Shown here in pieces: positions 7,512 through 10,004 of a DNA stretch of 10,004 nt. The stretch spans positions 1 through 10,004 of the forward strand of contig JANYKF010000027.1 of the NCBI GenBank assembly GCA_025361665.1, read 5' to 3'. Under the pieces are notes generated by a model. That model did not search any database. It had not been told where the DNA came from and worked only from the letters and a program-made list of their open reading frames with translations. The stretch is from Clostridiaceae bacterium. GTDB lineage: Bacteria > Bacillota > Clostridia > DSM-8532. Positions within the stretch are counted from its first letter, which is position 1. Each line of letters opens with the position of its first letter. Position numbers and translations under genes: made by a program.

Positions 7512-8471
7512 TTGAAAAAGACATCAGATGACATGTTGTTTGGCCCGTATGGTGCGGCATCGCTCAGTCATGCCGCCATTCTGCAGGACTATGGCGCCAA
7601 TGCGGTCTGGTTCCACGGGTTCGACCCGCAGGCCTTCGCGAACTGCGAGGAACACGGCCTGGCGGCCTGTGTCGAGTTCCAGACATTCCGCGCTGATTTT
7701 GGCAAACATCCCGGACTGATCCCGATTGGGATCGACGGCAAACCTATCCGCTATGGAAGCCTGGTGCAAGGCGTATGCCTTTCAAACAAAGAGTTCCTCG
7801 CCGAAACCGAGGCATGCCTCGCGGAAGGCATCAGCCAGTTCAAGCCTCGTGGCATTTGGCTGGACTACCTGACATACGCCGGATGGTTCGAGACCCCAAA
7901 TCCGGATCTGCAGGAAAGCTGTTTCTGTAAATCGTGCATCGATGATTTCTGTGAAAAGACCGGCATTGACGCAGACAGCCCGGCATTGATTCTCAATCTT
8001 TTCGCAAAAGAATGGATGGCGCACAAGTGCGCAAGAATCTCAGGGCATGCCCTGCATTACGCGGAACTCATCCGATTCCGCCACCCGGACTGCATCATTG
8101 GCGCCTATATGTGCCCATGGAAGCCGGAAGAATTCAATGGGGCGCTCAGTCGCATTTTTGCGCAGGACTATCAAATGCTGGCCGATGCCATCGATGTTTT
8201 CACTCCGCTCATCTATGCTGCGAAATCCGGACGCGCAGGTTCCTGGGGAAAAGAATATCTGGAGGATTCAGGGCGTTTCATTCCGCCCGGGAAAAAAATC
8301 CAGCTGATTCTGGATTATCAGGATTTTCCGCAAAGCCTTGATTCGGCGGCGGAAGCGCACTTGCCAAGCTGGGGCATCCAGGTGTTTTCCGGGGGAGACA
8401 TATTTGATCACCCCGACCAGGCAGCCGCATTCAGGCGGGCCGTCCTCGCAATCAGGCAGGCGGCCGGATAG
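7512..8471 (+). CDS. TIM-barrel glycoside-hydrolase-like protein of unknown substrate
   Basis: I do not recognise an exact family. The pattern fits the hypothetical glycosyl-hydrolase-like (beta/alpha)8 barrels: strand-end motifs NAVWFHGF, GIWLDYLTYAG (W116, L117, D118, Y119), a Cys cluster CFCKSC (137-142) followed by a short helix, then CIIGAYMCPW, IDVFTPLIYAAKSG, IQLILDYQDFP and a terminal WGIQVFSGGDIFD. D118 is a candidate active-site acid (inference). It lacks a signal peptide, so it is probably cytoplasmic. The start is uncertain. AGGAG (7501-7505) sits 6 nt before TTG 7512, giving 319 residues, and abuts ATG 7506 directly. The frame is open to GTG 7425, but that extension looks non-family and overlaps a hairpin. 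It follows the c-di-GMP gene by 97 bp on the same strand and is convergent, with a 16-bp gap, to the dehydrogenase. I see no clear terminator between them. Confidence 0.75.
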   Translation: MKKTSDDMLFGPYGAASLSHAAILQDYGANAVWFHGFDPQAFANCEEHGLAACVEFQTFRADFGKHPGLIPIGIDGKPIRYGSLVQGVCLSNKEFLAETEACLAEGISQFKPRGIWLDYLTYAGWFETPNPDLQESCFCKSCIDDFCEKTGIDADSPALILNLFAKEWMAHKCARISGHALHYAELIRFRHPDCIIGAYMCPWKPEEFNGALSRIFAQDYQMLADAIDVFTPLIYAAKSGRAGSWGKEYLEDSGRFIPPGKKIQLILDYQDFPQSLDSAAEAHLPSWGIQVFSGGDIFDHPDQAAAFRRAVLAIRQAAG

Positions 8472-8487
8472 ACGGCGGGGCATGCAG

Positions 8488-9429
8488 CTAGACTTGCGAC
8501 TTGACTTGCGGCCGGGCAAGCATCGGATCAATCTTGAGGCCTGTCCAGCCTTCTGATTGACTCCACAAGGTTTTCGCGGCATTCCTGTCTTCAGAAATCC
8601 CAAACGGCTTTTCGGTGCGAACAAGCTTGTCCTTCCCCTTGAACCGGACAGGTGCGTAAAAGGCTCCGTTTTGCGCTTCGGGCGATGTTGCGGCAAACAG
8701 GGTCGGCATCGCGCCCTGTTCCGGAGAAAGCGCGAAAGCCTTCAGAAGGGCCTTCAGCATGCCACCCAATGGAACCGAATCGGTTTTGAACAGATCCGTG
8801 GCGGAAACGGACGGATGGACGGCAATGCTCCTGATGCCTGTTTTCTGCAGCCTTCGGGACAATTCCATGGCAAACAGCAGGTTTGAGATTTTTGACTTCC
8901 CGTAGGCCGCCATGGGTTTGTATTCCTTTTCACTCATATAGTCATTGATGTTTTCAGGAGACCTTGCGGCCATGGAGGAAACGGTGACCACCCGGGCATC
9001 TCTGGATGACATCAATGCCGGCATCAGACGTGCCGTCAAGGCAAAATGCCCAATGTGATTTGTGCCCACCTGCATTTCGAAACCATTCCGTGTGACTTCC
9101 CTTTTCGGTATGGCCATGACACCGGCATTATTCACCAGGATGTCCAATACGGGATGCGCCGCCATGAACCGGACTGCAAAAGCTTCCACCGAGGATAAAT
9201 CAGCCAGGTCCAAAACTTCGGATTTTACCTTTGCCGCGGGGCATTCCATTTTGATGCGGGTTGCCGCAGCCTCGCCGCGACTCTTGCTCCTGGTCGCAAT
9301 GACAACACTTGCGCCACTTCTGGCCAGCTCCCGCGCAGTACTGTATCCGATGCCGCTGTTTCCACCGGTGACAATGGCTGTTTTTCCCGTCAGGTCCAGA
9401 ATATTGCCCAATGTCCAATCCATGATCAT
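8488..9429 (-). CDS. Short-chain dehydrogenase/reductase (SDR), retinol-dehydrogenase-like subgroup
   Basis: This is a classical-type NAD(P)-dependent oxidoreductase of 313 residues; the substrate cannot be told from sequence. Visible features are the cofactor motif TGGNSGIG (21-28), an Arg after the second strand (R47 in IATRSKSRG, suggesting NADP(H) preference), NNAG (100-103), catalytic N124 (TNHIG), S152 (VTVSS), Y176 and K180 (YGKSK). The full active-site tetrad is present. The longer C-terminal part (PSVSATDLF onward) resembles retinol dehydrogenase/WWOX-type SDRs, as often annotated in bacteria without known substrate. The start at 9429 has GAGGGA (9438-9443) 8 nt upstream; the ATG at 9423 would be 14 nt away. 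It appears monocistronic, with an AT-rich upstream region holding an operator-like repeat at 9463-9504. Confidence 0.92.
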   Translation of the reverse strand: MIMDWTLGNILDLTGKTAIVTGGNSGIGYSTARELARSGASVVIATRSKSRGEAAATRIKMECPAAKVKSEVLDLADLSSVEAFAVRFMAAHPVLDILVNNAGVMAIPKREVTRNGFEMQVGTNHIGHFALTARLMPALMSSRDARVVTVSSMAARSPENINDYMSEKEYKPMAAYGKSKISNLLFAMELSRRLQKTGIRSIAVHPSVSATDLFKTDSVPLGGMLKALLKAFALSPEQGAMPTLFAATSPEAQNGAFYAPVRFKGKDKLVRTEKPFGISEDRNAAKTLWSQSEGWTGLKIDPMLARPQVKSQV

Positions 9430-9462
9430 AAAACGATTCCCTCATCCCATTTATTTGACATA

Positions 9463-9504
9463 ATGATTCCACAAATATCCAAATTATTCCATATAAGGAA
9501 TCAT
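9463..9504. promoter_or_regulatory. Operator-like inverted repeat upstream of the SDR gene
   Basis: ATGATTCC (9463-9470) and GGAATCAT (9497-9504) form a perfect 8-bp inverted repeat. A third half-site, ATTCC (9486-9490), pairs with GGAAT (9497-9501) around ATATAA, giving an inner ATTCC-N6-GGAAT palindrome. The two direct ATTCC half-sites are 20 bp apart, about two helical turns. The site lies 34-75 bp upstream of the SDR start, a fitting place for a repressor or activator. No regulator gene is adjacent in the window and the binding protein is unknown. Confidence 0.4.
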
Positions 9505-9629
9505 GTATTATTATGATGTGTACCACAATATCCGAAAGAGTATTCATCCATCTGGATATTCGCCATTTCATTCGCAAAGTGATTGATTCATTCCGTTATT
9601 CGCCATGTTCTCCGGAAAGACGGACATCA

Positions 9630-9673
9630 AAAAGCTCATGTCACCGCGAGTTTTCGCCTGGCAATGAGCTTTT
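9630..9673 (-). terminator. Nested hairpin with terminal T-run, possible leftward terminator
   Basis: AAAAGCTCAT (9630-9639) and ATGAGCTTTT (9664-9673) form a perfect 10-bp stem around a 24-nt loop that itself contains GCGA-GTTT-TCGC (9646-9657). Read leftward the distal arm ends in five T residues, as in an intrinsic terminator, but the stem is AT-rich at its base and the loop is long. It would end a leftward transcript that enters from the repeat side, possibly the small ORF at 9702-9812. A structured RNA or protein-binding role is as likely. Confidence 0.3.
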
Positions 9674-9701
9674 CCGAAACAGACCCTCCTGTTGGAAAGG
9701 A

Positions 9702-9812
9702 TTATGCATCAAGACCCTCTTTCGACACAATGATGCCAACAATGGCGAGTGCGAGGTTTTCGAGCGGGAATCGGGGTTCCCTTTTCACTTTGTTTACCGG
9801 AATGCTGTTCAT
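9702..9812 (-). CDS. Possible small ORF (36 codons) or gene remnant
   Basis: Minus-strand ATG 9812 to TAA 9702 encodes 36 residues. The sequence is protein-like: basic N-terminal half (NKVKREPRF), then the hydrophobic stretch LENLALAIVGIIVSKEGLDA. The same frame is open upstream through the edge of repeat copy 2, where the terminal repeat reads as YTRIK. It could therefore be the 3' end of something interrupted or fused at the repeat. There is no good ribosome binding site (only CCAGG touching the ATG) and no recognised family. Chance cannot be excluded. Confidence 0.2.
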   Translation of the reverse strand: MNSIPVNKVKREPRFPLENLALAIVGIIVSKEGLDA

Positions 9813-9847
9813 CCTGGTCAAAAGTGCTTTTGTCTTTTCCAAAAGCT

Positions 9848-10004
9848 TGATTCTGGTGTAAATAGTCGATTTTCGACTTTTTCATGCAAGTTGCATTTTG
9901 CAACTTGCATGCATCCGGCGGCAAATGCCGCCGGATGGCACCAAATCAGGTGATTTGGTGTGTTGAAGGCACAAAATGTGCCTTCAACATGCAGGATGTC
10001 AGAG
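9848..10004. repeat. Hairpin-array repeat element, copy 2 (cut by window end)
   Basis: This is the same element as at 2909-3143 in the same orientation; 157 bp are visible. It has the left terminal repeat TGATTCTGGTGT (9848-9859), a perfect match to the inverted right end of copy 1. Hairpins are H1 9860-9882 (one mismatch), H2 9883-9911 and H3 9912-9937 (both identical to copy 1), H4 9939-9960 (centre GG instead of CG), H5 9962-9988 (12-bp stem, now perfect) and the start of H6 at 9989. It has a single H4 unit, without the 31-bp duplication of copy 1. Its right end and any target-site duplication lie outside the window. It lies upstream of the minus-strand SDR gene, but about 420 bp away. Confidence 0.9.

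Larger units (their letters stand above)
9430..9847. other. AT-richer intergenic region between the SDR gene and repeat copy 2
   Basis: These 418 bp hold no confident gene. They contain the SDR ribosome binding site, the operator-like repeat (9463-9504), a 10-bp direct repeat TATTCGCCAT (9557-9566 and 9597-9606), a nested hairpin (9630-9673) and a possible small minus-strand ORF (9702-9812). Overlapping plus-strand ORFs beginning at 9513 and 9583 run into the repeat element, lack ribosome binding sites and have no family resemblance, so I do not call them. TTGACA occurs at 9455-9460 without a suitable -10. Confidence 0.5.

Noticed and set aside
8472..8487. Bidirectional terminator between the convergent genes
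   Set aside because: The gap is only 16 bp. The nearby CTTGC/GCAAG pairing is 5 bp with no T-run.

Overview
The window looks like chromosomal DNA of a moderately GC-rich low-redundancy bacterium, most likely a member of the Firmicutes (Erysipelotrichia or Clostridia; this is an inference). The pointers are strong AGGAGG-type ribosome binding sites, one extended -10 promoter, a large single-chain PurL, and a PAS-PAS-GGDEF-HD-GYP protein whose GGDEF sequence (GDVNGLKLVND) is of a kind I associate with clostridial proteins. There is no phage, plasmid, CRISPR or IS transposase gene.

Layout. Positions 1-2886 (minus strand) hold the first 962 codons of purL, which runs off the left edge. Positions 2887-3340 form a divergent intergenic region containing a 235-bp hairpin-array repeat (2909-3143) and a good leftward promoter (3198-3225), which places the repeat inside the predicted purL 5' leader. 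Next come three rightward genes: transketolase (3341-5557), a two-PAS GGDEF/HD-GYP cyclic-di-GMP enzyme (5588-7414) and a TIM-barrel glycoside-hydrolase-like protein of unknown substrate (7512-8471). A convergent short-chain dehydrogenase follows on the minus strand (8488-9429). The last 570 bp are AT-richer and hold no confident gene. They contain an operator-like inverted repeat, a long nested hairpin, a doubtful 36-codon ORF, and a second copy of the hairpin-array repeat starting at 9848 and cut by the window end.

The most unusual item is the repeat. Between 12-bp terminal inverted repeats it consists almost entirely of consecutive, mostly abutting hairpins with tiny loops. The two copies differ mainly in loops, by one compensatory base-pair change, and by a 31-bp tandem duplication. 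A 4-bp direct repeat (TATT) flanks the complete copy, as expected of a small non-autonomous mobile element.

The genes have no single shared function. PurL (purine synthesis) and transketolase (pentose phosphates, the source of PRPP) are metabolically adjacent but divergently transcribed. The c-di-GMP enzyme starts 30 bp after transketolase and may share its transcript.
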